Of a stretch of DNA of 64,000 nucleotides, positions 16,215 through 25,591 are shown one piece after another. The stretch covers positions 27,946 to 91,945 of the forward strand of contig JAPPNJ010000045.1 of assembly GCA_028818705.1 (NCBI GenBank), given 5' to 3'. The position numbers and the translations under genes are program-made. Numbering within the stretch: the stretch's first letter is position 1; each line of letters begins with the position of its first letter. The DNA comes from Candidatus Poribacteria bacterium. GTDB lineage: Bacteria; Poribacteria; WGA-4E; WGA-3G. The notes beneath the pieces are model-generated. The model made no database searches. It had not been told where the DNA came from and saw only the letters and a list, made by a program, of their open reading frames with translations.

Positions 16215-18902
16215 TCAAGACTCCTCCGCTTTTGCCTTTAAATCATAGAGAATATTCACGGCATCCAAGGGTGTTATCTGCGTGAGCTCCAATTGTCGGA
16301 TCTCTTCGACGAGTGGATGCGTCTTGGGTGTAAAGAGTGCCATCTGGAGCGAATCGCTCTGGATCGTTTTCCGCGAGACCCGGCGGCGCGGTTTCGGCAT
16401 CGTTGGCTGTGCTTTTGGGGATTGCCCTGTGGCACCATCTGCCTCAACACTGAGATTATGTTGTTCAAGCACCTCAAGGATCTGCTGTGCACGTGTGATT
16501 ACGGCTTGGGGTAACCCGGCGAGTCGCGCGACGTGGATCCCGTAACTTTGGTCTGCCCCACCTGGAACGACTTTTCGGAGAAAGGTTACTTTCTGCCCAT
16601 CTTCATGAACGGCGACGTTGTAATTCTTCGCACGTTTGTATTTGCTGGCGAGTTCCACCAATTCGTGGTAGTGCGTCGCAAAAAGGGTTTTCGCGCCCAT
16701 CCGCTTTTCATCTAAGAGATACTCCGAAACCGCCCATGCGATGCTGAGTCCGTCAAATGTGCTGGTGCCGCGCCCAACTTCGTCAAAGATGACGAGACTG
16801 TTGCGGGTGGCATTGTTAAGGATATTCGCTGTCTCGTTCATCTCAACGAGGAAAGTACTCTGCCCCATCACGAGGTTGTCTGAAGCACCAACGCGTGTGA
16901 AAATCCTGTCTACGAGACCAATTTTCGCTGCAGCAGCAGGGACAAAACACCCGATTTGTGCCATCAAAACGATAAGTGCGGTTTGCCGCAGATAGGTGCT
17001 CTTACCGCTCATATTCGGTCCCGTGATGATATGCAACTGCTCGTCGTCGCAGTTGAGTACCGTATCGTTTGGCACAAAACCCTCTTGTGTAAAGAGCTGC
17101 TCGACTACAGGATGCCTGCCGTCTCGGATAACGATTTCGTCTACTGCTGCGACAGTCGGCTTGACGTAGTTATATTTCGATGCAATATAGGCGAAATTGG
17201 CGAGGACATCCGTCATTGCGAGTGCGGCTGCGATTTTTTGGATGGCTTCCGTAAATTTCGATACCTCGTCGCGAATCTGACAGAAGAGTTCATACTCCAG
17301 CGTCTGTATCCGATCCTCAGCGTTGAGGACCTTCGCCTCCTGCTCCTTGAGTTCAGGCGTGATGAACCGCTCGGAGTTCCGCAGCGTCTGTTTACGGATA
17401 TAGTGGTCAGGCACCATGTGCAGATTCGGTTTCGTCACATCAATGTAATAGCCGAAGACCTGGTTGAATCCGATCTTTAAGGATTGGATGCCGCTGCGTT
17501 TGCGCTCTTCTTCTTGCATAGCAGCGATCCAGTCCTTTCCTTGCCCCACAATCTGCCGAAGTTCATCAAGCTCCTCACTGTAACCATCACATATCACACC
17601 GCCTTCGCGAATCGTTGCGGGTGGGTTCGGATGGATACCGCGTTCGATTAACGCAACTAACTCTGGGAGCGGATTCAAGGTGTCATTGAGGGATACCAAC
17701 AACTCACTACTACAGTTTTGGAGTTGCACTTTGACCTCGGGAACCAAGCAGAGGGAGTCTTTGAGTGCATGTAGGTCGCGTCCATTCACAGAACCGAGAC
17801 TAATACGTGAAATGAGTCGTTCGATGTCGTACATCTGCCCGAGCGCTTCACGTAACTCTTCCTGCAGGTTGATTTGGATTTTAAGTTCGTTTACCGCGCC
17901 GAGGCGTTCTTCAATCTCTTTTTCATCAAGCAGAGGTTGCAAGAGGCACTGCCGCATCTTTCTACCACCCATCGCTGTCACCGTGTCATCGAGGACTTCA
18001 AGGAGTGTCCCTTTCGTGGAGCCGTCGCGAATAGAGGCAGTTAGTTCAAGGTTGCGTTGTGTGTCTGCGTCGAGCACCATGTAGTCTGAAAGCGTGTAAG
18101 TCTGGAGGGAGACGATGTGTTCGACTTCCTGTTTCTGTGTCTCGTTTAGGTAATAGATAATCGCGCCAGCAGCAGAGACTGCAGTCGGGAGGTGTTCGCA
18201 TCCGAATCCGTCAAGCGAAATGGTTTGGAAATGTTCGAGGAGTTCGGTACGGGCGGTATCCAATTCAAAACGCCAGTCGGGTAAGAAGTTGAGGGTGACT
18301 TTGAGTTCGGCTTTGAGACGCTCAAACATCGCCTCATCTTCAAGGGTATCAGAAAAGAGACACTCTTTCGGGGAAAAGCGGTGTATCTCTGCCCAGAGAC
18401 GTGCGGGATCTGTCAATTCGGTCACGAGAAACTCGCCTGTAGAAAGATCGGCAACAGCAACGCCGTAGGTGTCTTTGTTGAGATAGATTGAGACAATATA
18501 GTTGTTTACCTTATGCTCAAGGACTTTCGGATCGGTCACCGTGCCGGGCGTAACGATTCGGACGACATCGCGTTTGACGAGTCGGTTTTCGTCTCGTGCG
18601 AGTTTTGCGTCCTCGGTCTGTTCCAAAATAGCGATTTTATGTCCGGCTTTGACGAGTTTGTAGAGATAGGAGTCGAGTGCGTGGTGCGGAATACCTGCCA
18701 TCGGCGGCGGTGGGTTCTTCTGGCTCTTGTGGCTTCTTGCTGTCAAGGCAATCTCAAGCAGACGTGCGATAAGTTCTGCATCTTCAAAAAAGGCTTCATA
18801 GAAATCGCCGACGCGACAGAGTAGGATGGCGTCTGAGTGTTGTTTTTTTACCTGTTTATAGAGTTCCATTAACGACAGGTCGGACTGTCTTGAACGTGCC
18901 AT
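16215..18902 (-). CDS. mutS: DNA mismatch repair protein MutS
   Basis: An 895-residue MutS1-type protein. The mismatch-reading motif GDFYE is at 32-36, and Walker A GPNMSGKS is at 628-635. Walker B is VIFDEVGRGTSTFDG, and the C-terminal helix-turn-helix follows ATHYHELVEL. It recognises mismatches and small loops and recruits MutL; no mutL is in the window. The C-terminal region around residues 820-870 contains a basic linker (KPRRRVSRK), usual for MutS before the tetramerisation end. Start: ATG with AAGGA upstream. It stands alone; a possible promoter lies 60-90 bp upstream. Confidence 0.97.
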   Translation of the reverse strand: MARSRQSDLSLMELYKQVKKQHSDAILLCRVGDFYEAFFEDAELIARLLEIALTARSHKSQKNPPPPMAGIPHHALDSYLYKLVKAGHKIAILEQTEDAKLARDENRLVKRDVVRIVTPGTVTDPKVLEHKVNNYIVSIYLNKDTYGVAVADLSTGEFLVTELTDPARLWAEIHRFSPKECLFSDTLEDEAMFERLKAELKVTLNFLPDWRFELDTARTELLEHFQTISLDGFGCEHLPTAVSAAGAIIYYLNETQKQEVEHIVSLQTYTLSDYMVLDADTQRNLELTASIRDGSTKGTLLEVLDDTVTAMGGRKMRQCLLQPLLDEKEIEERLGAVNELKIQINLQEELREALGQMYDIERLISRISLGSVNGRDLHALKDSLCLVPEVKVQLQNCSSELLVSLNDTLNPLPELVALIERGIHPNPPATIREGGVICDGYSEELDELRQIVGQGKDWIAAMQEEERKRSGIQSLKIGFNQVFGYYIDVTKPNLHMVPDHYIRKQTLRNSERFITPELKEQEAKVLNAEDRIQTLEYELFCQIRDEVSKFTEAIQKIAAALAMTDVLANFAYIASKYNYVKPTVAAVDEIVIRDGRHPVVEQLFTQEGFVPNDTVLNCDDEQLHIITGPNMSGKSTYLRQTALIVLMAQIGCFVPAAAAKIGLVDRIFTRVGASDNLVMGQSTFLVEMNETANILNNATRNSLVIFDEVGRGTSTFDGLSIAWAVSEYLLDEKRMGAKTLFATHYHELVELASKYKRAKNYNVAVHEDGQKVTFLRKVVPGGADQSYGIHVARLAGLPQAVITRAQQILEVLEQHNLSVEADGATGQSPKAQPTMPKPRRRVSRKTIQSDSLQMALFTPKTHPLVEEIRQLELTQITPLDAVNILYDLKAKAEES

Positions 18903-18959
18903 GCAGTTTTCCTTGGTATGGTGTGTGGTTATCTGTTATGTGAAGGGTTAATTCTTAAT

Positions 18960-18988
18960 ACCGTAGCACATTCTACGTTTTATGTCAA
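18960..18988 (-). promoter_or_regulatory. Possible mutS promoter
   Basis: On the minus strand, a perfect TTGACA (18983-18988), a 17-bp spacer and a weak TACGGT -10 (18960-18965). Confidence 0.35.
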
Positions 18989-19565
18989 ATGTATTTTGGT
19001 TGGGGGCTATTAGCGGTTGGCACTTGGCTGTTGGCAGTTAGAGGACGGGAGATAGGGTGTCGGGATTAGGAAAAAATCAGAATCAACAGTATGAATGCCG
19101 TGTGGGCATTCCCCGTCTCCTACAGAGGATATCTACCCTTTAACAAGGGTTTTCACGGAGGCTTCACGGAGGTCTTCTTGGAGCCTTGATTCTACTGGGT
19201 TTTTGAACTTGAAATTGTGTGTTCTCCGTGAAAGCGGTTTTTAGTTATATTTTATTTAACGATATAGTATTAGATATAAGTTATAAGTTCCTGTAGTTTG
19301 AACAGTTTTTGTCTGGTTTATCGCCACCTGCCAAAACATTTCTTTTTTATCAGTTTTTACAAAAACACAACTGGCAGAAACAGAAGTTCACAGACACCGG
19401 TCAGCAGCCCCAACGGGGCGAAATGTTTATAGAAACGCTATCCCCCAAGGCAAAAGCCCCAGCGGGGCGGCATGTCTATAGAAAGCCGTCCTTCACACCA
19501 AGTAAGCCCCCGGTGAATGCCACACGGCATTCATACCGTTGATTTCGGGGCGGCATGTGTAGTGT
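18989..19565. repeat. Repeat-rich intergenic region
   Basis: No gene. From left to right: a TTGGCAGTTAGAGG-type repeat; a GGGATTAGG/GAATGCC composite (hairpin 19093-19111); a pair of hairpins with opposite orientation to the other pairs (GCCCC-AAC-GGGGC at 19407-19419 and GCCCC-AGC-GGGGC at 19456-19468, 49 bp apart, each followed by ATGTYTATAG); a further GAATGCC hairpin at 19515-19532; and a half copy GGGGCGGCATGTGTAG near 19548. Confidence 0.7.
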
Positions 19566-22556
19566 TTAGTAACCGTTGGAAGCAATCAATTTATTCAATT
19601 CTTGTCCGAGTAGTTGAGGATCTCGACAGACGAGGAAATCCCACTTCTTCAGCTTGCCCCAGTTATTGACTGCGGAGATCCACCGTCCGGCAGCAGCGTG
19701 TTTAGCGTGAACTTGATCGGGTTCAAAGCCTTTGATTTCCAAAACGAGATGGACACCGTTGATGAGTCTAACGATGAAATCGGGTTCATAGATGCGAGGA
19801 TCACCGTCGTGTTCATAAGGAATGCTGAGACCGAGGTGATCGTTGCGCACATAACATTGGACGACTTCCGATTGCTCCAGTCGGAATTTGGCTGCACGCT
19901 CCCACGTACCGGTATCCAAGACAACCTGATTTACATGACTGCATTGTGTTTCGGTACACGGACGCGCTGTGAGAAAGTCAACATCAGCGGATGTCCCGAT
20001 TGGGGCATAGCGGTTCAGGATAGGAAGGAGCGGGATTTCACCTTTTGTTTCATCGGGTTGAATAGCAACCATTAACCGCTCGACAATACGCGTAACGTAT
20101 TTTTCTTGTCCGAGTTCACACGGATCACATCCACGGAAATCTACCTTTGTTCTAACATAGGCACCAACGAACCTGAAGACTTGTGGAAAGAGGCGGTGCC
20201 GAGAGAGTAATCGGAGTTTCGGATTGCTGTCTGGGTCTGGAGCGGTTTGGCTATCACCAACTAATTTGTGCACAATCCGATGTGCAATCCCAAATTTGAT
20301 GGCTTGGAGGTGTGTGGTTTGGTAATATTCTTCACGGTCTTGTAGTTCCACCGCGCCTGGACCTGATGCAGAAGGCGCGCCGATTTCATATCCGACAGCG
20401 GGTTTGACATAGAGTGCCGTAGGGTTAATTTCGGGTTGAATACTGAGAGGTTCTGTGGATTCAATGTCAGCCTTAATTTCATTCTTTTGGAGGGCAAAGG
20501 CGTACCCCTCAACAATCGGAAATCGGATCTCAAGATGCTCACGTTCAGGTAGTGCTCGGACGTGATTTTTGGGTTTGTCATCAGGGACGCGGGCATTTGT
20601 GCGCCTGCCTCTGAAAGGAATAACCGAAAACGGGATGCCATAGACATCAACGTATTCCTCGGTGAGCAGTCCAGTCTCTGGATCGGGTGTGTAGTTCATA
20701 CGGCGTAATCCGCGCCCAACGACCTGTTCACAGAGCAGTTGACTGGTAAAAGCACGCAGTCCCAGAATATGCGTGACGTTGTTGGCGTCCCATCCCTCGT
20801 TAAGCATAGCGACAGAGACGACACATCGGATCTGTTCACCCGGCTGTCCGTGTTTACCGATTGTGGCGACGATTTGCCGTAAATCTTCGGCGGCTTGGCT
20901 TCGGTTTTTATTCGGATCTTCGCTCTCTGCTGCTGCCAGCATCTTGCTGTCAATACGTAATGTTCTTGTTACGTCTTCGCTGTTTGCAAGCAGTTCAGGA
21001 AAGATTGCGCCTTGTTCATAGACTATCTTCGTTTGCTTCTTCCTCCGTCGTCTTCCGGTGCTGCCATCATCAACGACTTCTGTCTCACTTTCACCGGAAA
21101 TTTTTCGATAAAAATACTCTGCAATATTAGTATCGGCACAAACAATGATTAAAACCGGTGGTGTTTTTTCCTGTGCATCCGATGCTTCTTGGATGTATTC
21201 AAAGCGTTCTTTCCACTGGCTGGCGAGTGTTTGAAGTGCAGGTTCCGCCTCGCGATAGATGGCTTCAGGGTTCGGTGTTCTTCGTCGCCTCCCCGGGGAT
21301 GTATCTGCAGCTGAGAGGTCATCATTAATTGTCTTCCACAATCGGAAAAACTTGGGTTCTGGTCTGCCGGTGGTATCACTGACGGGCAATCGCGGGATCT
21401 TGGTAATACCACTTTCAATTGCGTCCACCAAACCGAAATCGCTGACGAGCCACGGGAAGGGTGAACCTTCAGGATGTCCACTCCCTTGAATATAGAACGG
21501 CGTGGCGGAGAGGTCTACGCAAAACTTCACGCCACAGGCTTGGTTAAACGTGTCCAAGCCGCTGACCCAGACGGTGGCTTCTTGGCGTTCTTTTTTTTCT
21601 TCCGCAGAGAGTTTCTCCTCAGTAGGTGCGGGACGGTAGGCATGGTGTCCTTCGTCGTTCAGTACCATAATCGGGGCGCGGTCGTAGAGTTCACCTAAGA
21701 CGCGTTTGGCAAAAGCGTACGGTGTTTCCTCTCCCTTATCGACAACCACATAAGTTTGACCGCTTTCACTATGCGGAGATTCGGGTGAGAATTGATGCCA
21801 ATTGGTCACCAATACCTTCCCGCTATTGAGCAACGGACGGAGCTTTGTCGGGATAAGTTCAAATTCGTCGTAGTAGTTATCAGTGTCTTCAGGACGGAGA
21901 ACCTGCAGCCGTTTTTTGATGGTGAGGTTTGGACAAACAACGAGTGCTGCCTGCGGAAAGCGTTCGTCTGACGGGACCTTGCCACGATTGCAGAACGCCC
22001 ACGCGATGAGCATCGCCATCACAACGGTTTTACCGCTGCCGGTCGCCATTTTACATCCGTAACGGATGAGGTCTGGGATATTGGGTTCATTAGGTTCGTC
22101 AATCAACTTGGCAAGGTCTTCACGGGTGAATTGCGGATTAAAACGCGGTCCTCTACCACCTTGAAGGATTTCAACGAGATAGATTATCGTCTCAACGGCT
22201 TCGCGTTGGCAGAAAAAGAGCCTTCGTAATAAATCTTCGCGTGCCCAATGCCGTAGCAGCTCTTTTGTTACAGAGGTAGCTCTTTCGTACCTTGAATTGC
22301 GCCACCGCTCGACATCTGCGCGGAGGGCGTTGACTAACGGGAGGTCGTCCCACTCCTCTTCTCGAAACATTTGGAGTTGTGCGCTGCCGGTGCGTTGGGT
22401 TTTGTACCAGTAGCCTGCGTCGCGCCGTCCAGATTGCTTTACGGCCTCACCGGTTTGGGTGTCGTAAATCCAGTGGGCATTTGGTTTCTCATAAGGATTG
22501 CACAGGATCGGTTGCTCTACAGGTTGGATTGGGATGTCGGATCCGTTTTGGTTCAT
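19566..22556 (-). CDS. Type III-like restriction endonuclease subunit (helicase-nuclease, Res)
   Basis: A 996-residue protein that pairs with the methyltransferase at 25592. The superfamily 2 motor has Walker A MATGSGKT (170-177), DEGH as motif II (301-304), the SAT box LSATPF, and motif VI VVGRGLRRM. The C-terminus carries a PD-(D/E)xK nuclease: P925-D926 in YEPDFIV and E940-I-K942 in LVLEIKG. It should translocate on DNA and cut when it meets sites lacking Mod methylation. Its ATG overlaps the stop of the upstream membrane coiled-coil gene by 4 nt (ATGA), so translation is coupled. Type ISP or phage-defence helicases are less likely, because helicase and methylase are separate here. Confidence 0.88.
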   Translation of the reverse strand: MNQNGSDIPIQPVEQPILCNPYEKPNAHWIYDTQTGEAVKQSGRRDAGYWYKTQRTGSAQLQMFREEEWDDLPLVNALRADVERWRNSRYERATSVTKELLRHWAREDLLRRLFFCQREAVETIIYLVEILQGGRGPRFNPQFTREDLAKLIDEPNEPNIPDLIRYGCKMATGSGKTVVMAMLIAWAFCNRGKVPSDERFPQAALVVCPNLTIKKRLQVLRPEDTDNYYDEFELIPTKLRPLLNSGKVLVTNWHQFSPESPHSESGQTYVVVDKGEETPYAFAKRVLGELYDRAPIMVLNDEGHHAYRPAPTEEKLSAEEKKERQEATVWVSGLDTFNQACGVKFCVDLSATPFYIQGSGHPEGSPFPWLVSDFGLVDAIESGITKIPRLPVSDTTGRPEPKFFRLWKTINDDLSAADTSPGRRRRTPNPEAIYREAEPALQTLASQWKERFEYIQEASDAQEKTPPVLIIVCADTNIAEYFYRKISGESETEVVDDGSTGRRRRKKQTKIVYEQGAIFPELLANSEDVTRTLRIDSKMLAAAESEDPNKNRSQAAEDLRQIVATIGKHGQPGEQIRCVVSVAMLNEGWDANNVTHILGLRAFTSQLLCEQVVGRGLRRMNYTPDPETGLLTEEYVDVYGIPFSVIPFRGRRTNARVPDDKPKNHVRALPEREHLEIRFPIVEGYAFALQKNEIKADIESTEPLSIQPEINPTALYVKPAVGYEIGAPSASGPGAVELQDREEYYQTTHLQAIKFGIAHRIVHKLVGDSQTAPDPDSNPKLRLLSRHRLFPQVFRFVGAYVRTKVDFRGCDPCELGQEKYVTRIVERLMVAIQPDETKGEIPLLPILNRYAPIGTSADVDFLTARPCTETQCSHVNQVVLDTGTWERAAKFRLEQSEVVQCYVRNDHLGLSIPYEHDGDPRIYEPDFIVRLINGVHLVLEIKGFEPDQVHAKHAAAGRWISAVNNWGKLKKWDFLVCRDPQLLGQELNKLIASNGY

Positions 22557-23695
22557 GAAGGTTCCTCATTTTGTGTGTTAGCAGACTTTTTTTGTGCTTT
22601 CCATTTTTCTACAAAATCGGGATCGTGTTTTTGTAATAATTCTAAGCATCGGGTTTCTACCTCTGGCATCCTATCTGTTAAACCGTTCGTTAGGATATCC
22701 TTAATGCCATCTGATTCATCGAATTTATCAAAGTACTCAGCTAAGTTTTCCAAGGCTTGATCTTCGTGTGAAAAAACCTTCAAATCTGGTATAGTCCTTC
22801 TTATGATAGGAACCGAACTTCTCCCATCCAACTCAATACTGACATAGGCAAGTGAAAATACTGTCCATGTCAGAAACAAATCCTTATACTCCGAACCTTC
22901 TACTAATAAACGGTTAAGGAATTTTGTGAGACCTTCATACGTTTCTTGTGTGTGTAGTTGCCCAAGAAAATTTATGAGACGGCGCGAGCGCCACTCTAGG
23001 TCCTCACTATCGTCCCAATTAACCTCTGAATCAACGACCGAATTTAACAATTCTAAAACGGGAGAAACTAATTTTGGATTTTTTCTGACAAAAAGGACTT
23101 CTGCTGCCTTATACCTGAAGTCCAAACCGCGTGTCTTATCAACAATCAGATCCAAAAGACCACCATCCGGGAGTGCTTTGACTGTTTCAGAATATAACCG
23201 TCCTTCGGTATCGGGTAGGTGTACAGAACCCTCTAATACAGAAGCTGCATGTTCTCTTTCTAATATCCTTATTTGATCTTGCAGGACGTTTACCCGATCC
23301 ACGGCTTCCTTAAATCCATTGAGGCTTTTCTCAACCCTATCCGCTATCAATGATTTAACAAAAAACCATAAGGCAATCCCAATAACGGCAAAAATCCCTA
23401 CGAAAAACGTAGTCCAACCCCACAACCATTTATTATTGGAATCTCTCAATGCTCTTTCAAATTTACCAAATTCCGCATTTATAAGCTTGGCATTGGCATC
23501 AGCGAGTTTTGCTTGAGCATCAAGGAGTTTTGCTGTTAGTTCTATCTTCTCATTTTCTACAGTCTGAAGTTGAATTTTGAGGGTTTCAATTTCGGAATTT
23601 GGTTTTTGAGCACTTTGATTTTGCTGTGCAAAGGATAAAGTAATCCCTATGATGATTAATGTTGCTAATGATAGGTATGTTATAAATTTTTTCAT
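22553..23695 (-). CDS. Membrane-anchored coiled-coil protein coupled to Res (unknown function)
   Basis: A 380-residue protein of no recognised family. Residues 1-22 form a signal peptide (YLSLATLIIIGITLSFA). Residues 34-85 form a heptad-rich coiled coil (LKIQLQTVENEK, LDAQAKLADANAK). A transmembrane helix spans about 91-113. A second short coiled coil is at 120-150, and the C-terminal 220 residues are helical with HEAT-like pairs (LEWRSRRLINFLGQL, DQALENLAEYFDKF). The coiled coil would be outside and the C-terminal domain in the cytoplasm. The stop overlaps the Res start by 4 nt. The start at 23695 is chosen over an in-frame start 16 codons upstream because GAGG lies ahead of it. Coupling an envelope protein to a restriction motor is unusual; the role is unknown. 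Confidence 0.7.
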   Translation of the reverse strand: MKKFITYLSLATLIIIGITLSFAQQNQSAQKPNSEIETLKIQLQTVENEKIELTAKLLDAQAKLADANAKLINAEFGKFERALRDSNNKWLWGWTTFFVGIFAVIGIALWFFVKSLIADRVEKSLNGFKEAVDRVNVLQDQIRILEREHAASVLEGSVHLPDTEGRLYSETVKALPDGGLLDLIVDKTRGLDFRYKAAEVLFVRKNPKLVSPVLELLNSVVDSEVNWDDSEDLEWRSRRLINFLGQLHTQETYEGLTKFLNRLLVEGSEYKDLFLTWTVFSLAYVSIELDGRSSVPIIRRTIPDLKVFSHEDQALENLAEYFDKFDESDGIKDILTNGLTDRMPEVETRCLELLQKHDPDFVEKWKAQKKSANTQNEEPS

Positions 23696-23781
23696 TCTCC
23701 GCGTCCTCTTAGACCGAATCAAACAGAACACACACCATAGCACGAGGTTTCGGATTTCACATTACGAATATGAAATGATTT

Positions 23782-24714
23782 CTAGAGGAAGATAGAACTC
23801 CATTCATCCCAAAATGGACTACTTGACGTGTCACCAATCCCAGTACGCGGACGACCCTCTTTTTTGTAAACTGAACTAGGCCAGGGGCGTTCAGACCCGC
23901 CTGCACTCCCATCAATACTTGTACGCAAGTAGTAGTCAGCAAGGGTCCGCAAAGATGGATCTTCCCAAGCAAGACGGAGCGACAAACGTGAAATGAGAGT
24001 ACCAATTGGATTGAAATGCTTAGATTTGCTATTATAATAATGTGTATGTTCATAATAGACAGTTCTCGCTCCTACATTGGGTCTCTCTGGAAGACGGAAA
24101 GTCTGCTTAGACAATGACCATGTAGCCAGATCCGCAACACAAAGCAAATCAAGACATTCACGAGGATGCAAGACATGCGAAATATCAGACTCCCATAATT
24201 TTTGTCTAATATTATCTTCAGGGGTTGAATTAGAACCTTTCCAAGAATGGGAATGTGCCAACAACCCGTAAACAATAGGTGCGTGTAATTCCTTGTAAGG
24301 TGTTCCTGTCCGGACTGGATATAAGTTTTTGACTTCTACACAAGTCTTGACAGTTTTTTCAATATGCTCTGCATTCAGTGTGGTCTTGCATTCAAACGCT
24401 GCAGCGACACCGGCTGCTAGAAATATCTTTTGACCTTCGTCGATTAGTTGTTTGGGATATATGCTTTTTAGGACCAAAACATCAATTTGTGGACTTATGT
24501 GACCGTCTTGACCGATGATTCTTCCTTTTGTAACGACCTCATAGGTACGAGGGAGCCATCCACTTAATAAATCACGCCAATTTTCTTCTCCCTGATCTCC
24601 GGCGGTACCCGGATCTTCAGAGGCTCGTTTTTGAATTTGTTTGTAATTTGCAGCCATTTTGTCCCTGAGCTGCCGCATGAAGTCGTGTAGATCGTGTTTT
24701 TTTTCTTCGGACAT
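23782..24714 (-). CDS. DUF6602-like, PD-(D/E)xK-type nuclease-like protein
   Basis: A 310-residue protein. The N-terminal half resembles DUF6602: GEENWRDLLSGWLP, then a YEVVTKGRIIG strand, then SPQIDVLVL and AAAFECKTTL. Candidate catalytic residues in a PD-(D/E)xK arrangement are E43/E44, D78 and E108-C-K110. The C-terminal half has no recognised domain. It lies 86 bp upstream of the coiled-coil gene on the same strand, inside the res/mod block, and is probably an accessory nuclease or effector of the defence island. Catalysis is inferred from motif spacing only. Confidence 0.65.
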   Translation of the reverse strand: MSEEKKHDLHDFMRQLRDKMAANYKQIQKRASEDPGTAGDQGEENWRDLLSGWLPRTYEVVTKGRIIGQDGHISPQIDVLVLKSIYPKQLIDEGQKIFLAAGVAAAFECKTTLNAEHIEKTVKTCVEVKNLYPVRTGTPYKELHAPIVYGLLAHSHSWKGSNSTPEDNIRQKLWESDISHVLHPRECLDLLCVADLATWSLSKQTFRLPERPNVGARTVYYEHTHYYNSKSKHFNPIGTLISRLSLRLAWEDPSLRTLADYYLRTSIDGSAGGSERPWPSSVYKKEGRPRTGIGDTSSSPFWDEWSSIFL

Positions 24715-24736
24715 TATGTTGTTCCTATATTATGGG

Positions 24737-24895
24737 TAACCCAAGTTGTCGGCTTTTCATACACATAGCACTCCGCTGGAGTGCGTGCAATTGAATGGAT
24801 GGATTTCTATAGACATAGCACTCCGCTGGAGTGGAGAAACTAACTGACAACCCTATCTCGAATGTATAAAACTCGTTAGGTAGCAAACTGGGTTA
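24737..24895. mobile_element. MITE-like element with paired hairpins (copy A)
   Basis: Terminal inverted repeats TAACCCAAGTTG (24737-24748) and CAAACTGGGTTA (24884-24895) differ at one of 12 positions. Inside are two hairpins, CACTCC-GCT-GGAGTG, starting at 24761 and 24811, exactly 50 bp apart. No reading frame. The right end supplies the stop codon of the HicB-like gene. Compare 31031-31185, which has the same ends, spacing and internal AACTCGTTAG motif. Confidence 0.7.
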
Positions 24896-25243
24896 TGCGT
24901 AATTGGATTCTGTTGCTTTCGACAATCTCTGTGTCACGAGTGTATAAAGGCTGATTCCCGCCTTCGCTGCTTCGTCTGTCAGCGTGTGATAAAGTTGCGC
25001 GTCAACAGGAACATTGAACGGGCCCTCATATCCATTCCGTGAAGGTGCTTTTGGAATCGGCTCACCGTCCATTTGGTAACATTCCTTCATTAGTTCCCAC
25101 GCTGTTTTTAACTCCGCTAATGCCTCAGCGGGTGTTGGTCCGAAAGCTGAGACATTCGGGAGTTCCACGAGGTGCGCGAGATAATCATTATCTTCATCGA
25201 AAAACATATTAATCGTGAAGCCATCAAATACATCTTTGGTCAT
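24893..25243 (-). CDS. HicB-like antitoxin, orphan
   Basis: A 116-residue protein. The N-terminal 60 residues have the partial RNase-H-like HicB fold (GFTINMFFDEDNDYLAHLVELPNVSAFGPT is compatible, ending PAEALAEL). The C-terminal part is compatible with a ribbon-helix-helix (VDAQLYHTLTDEAAKAGISLYTLV). HicB normally pairs with the small HicA toxin, and none is found on either side. The ATG at 25243 is preferred to a TTG eight codons upstream. The stop codon lies in the terminal repeat of the neighbouring MITE-like element, so insertion may have trimmed the 3' end. It sits between the DUF6602 gene and mod on the same strand. Confidence 0.7.
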   Translation of the reverse strand: MTKDVFDGFTINMFFDEDNDYLAHLVELPNVSAFGPTPAEALAELKTAWELMKECYQMDGEPIPKAPSRNGYEGPFNVPVDAQLYHTLTDEAAKAGISLYTLVTQRLSKATESNYA

Positions 25244-25431
25244 TGTGTAAATCCGAAATGCAGTCAATCAACACATACCGCCCCGCTGGGGCTAAAGAAT
25301 GTTGGGCACCGCGATACTATAGACATATCGCCCCGCTGGGCTGAAACACAGTTTGTAGTAGTACGATTTATCGCACTTCCTCTTTGCTTACTCTCTTTTT
25401 GTGAGTGGCACACGGAGTGTGCCTACTACCT
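25244..25431. repeat. Paired hairpins, 50-bp spacing
   Basis: Hairpins CGCCCC-GCT-GGGGC start at 25271 (ACACATACCG) and at 25321 (AGACATATCG), exactly 50 bp apart. Between 25347 and 25431 is a GCACACGGAGTGTGC palindrome. No gene. Confidence 0.75.
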
Positions 25432-25590
25432 TAACGTAAGTTACCGCCATTTCATAGACATAGCACTCCGCTGGAGTGCAATACCTTGAAACAACAATTT
25501 TCTATAGACATATCACCCCTCTGGGGTGGAAAAGGGAAGTGAAACACTTTTCTGAAATGTGCAAAAACTGTTGGTGAAAACCTGGGTTAC
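25432..25590. mobile_element. MITE-like element with paired hairpins (copy B, degenerate ends)
   Basis: Hairpins CACTCC-GCT-GGAGTG and CACCCC-TCT-GGGGTG follow AGACATA at 25456 and 25506, 50 bp apart. The outer ends TAACGTAAGTTAC and AAAACCTGGGTTA are decayed relatives of the terminal repeat (8 of 13 complementary). It abuts the mod stop codon. Confidence 0.55.
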
Positions 25591-25591
25591 T

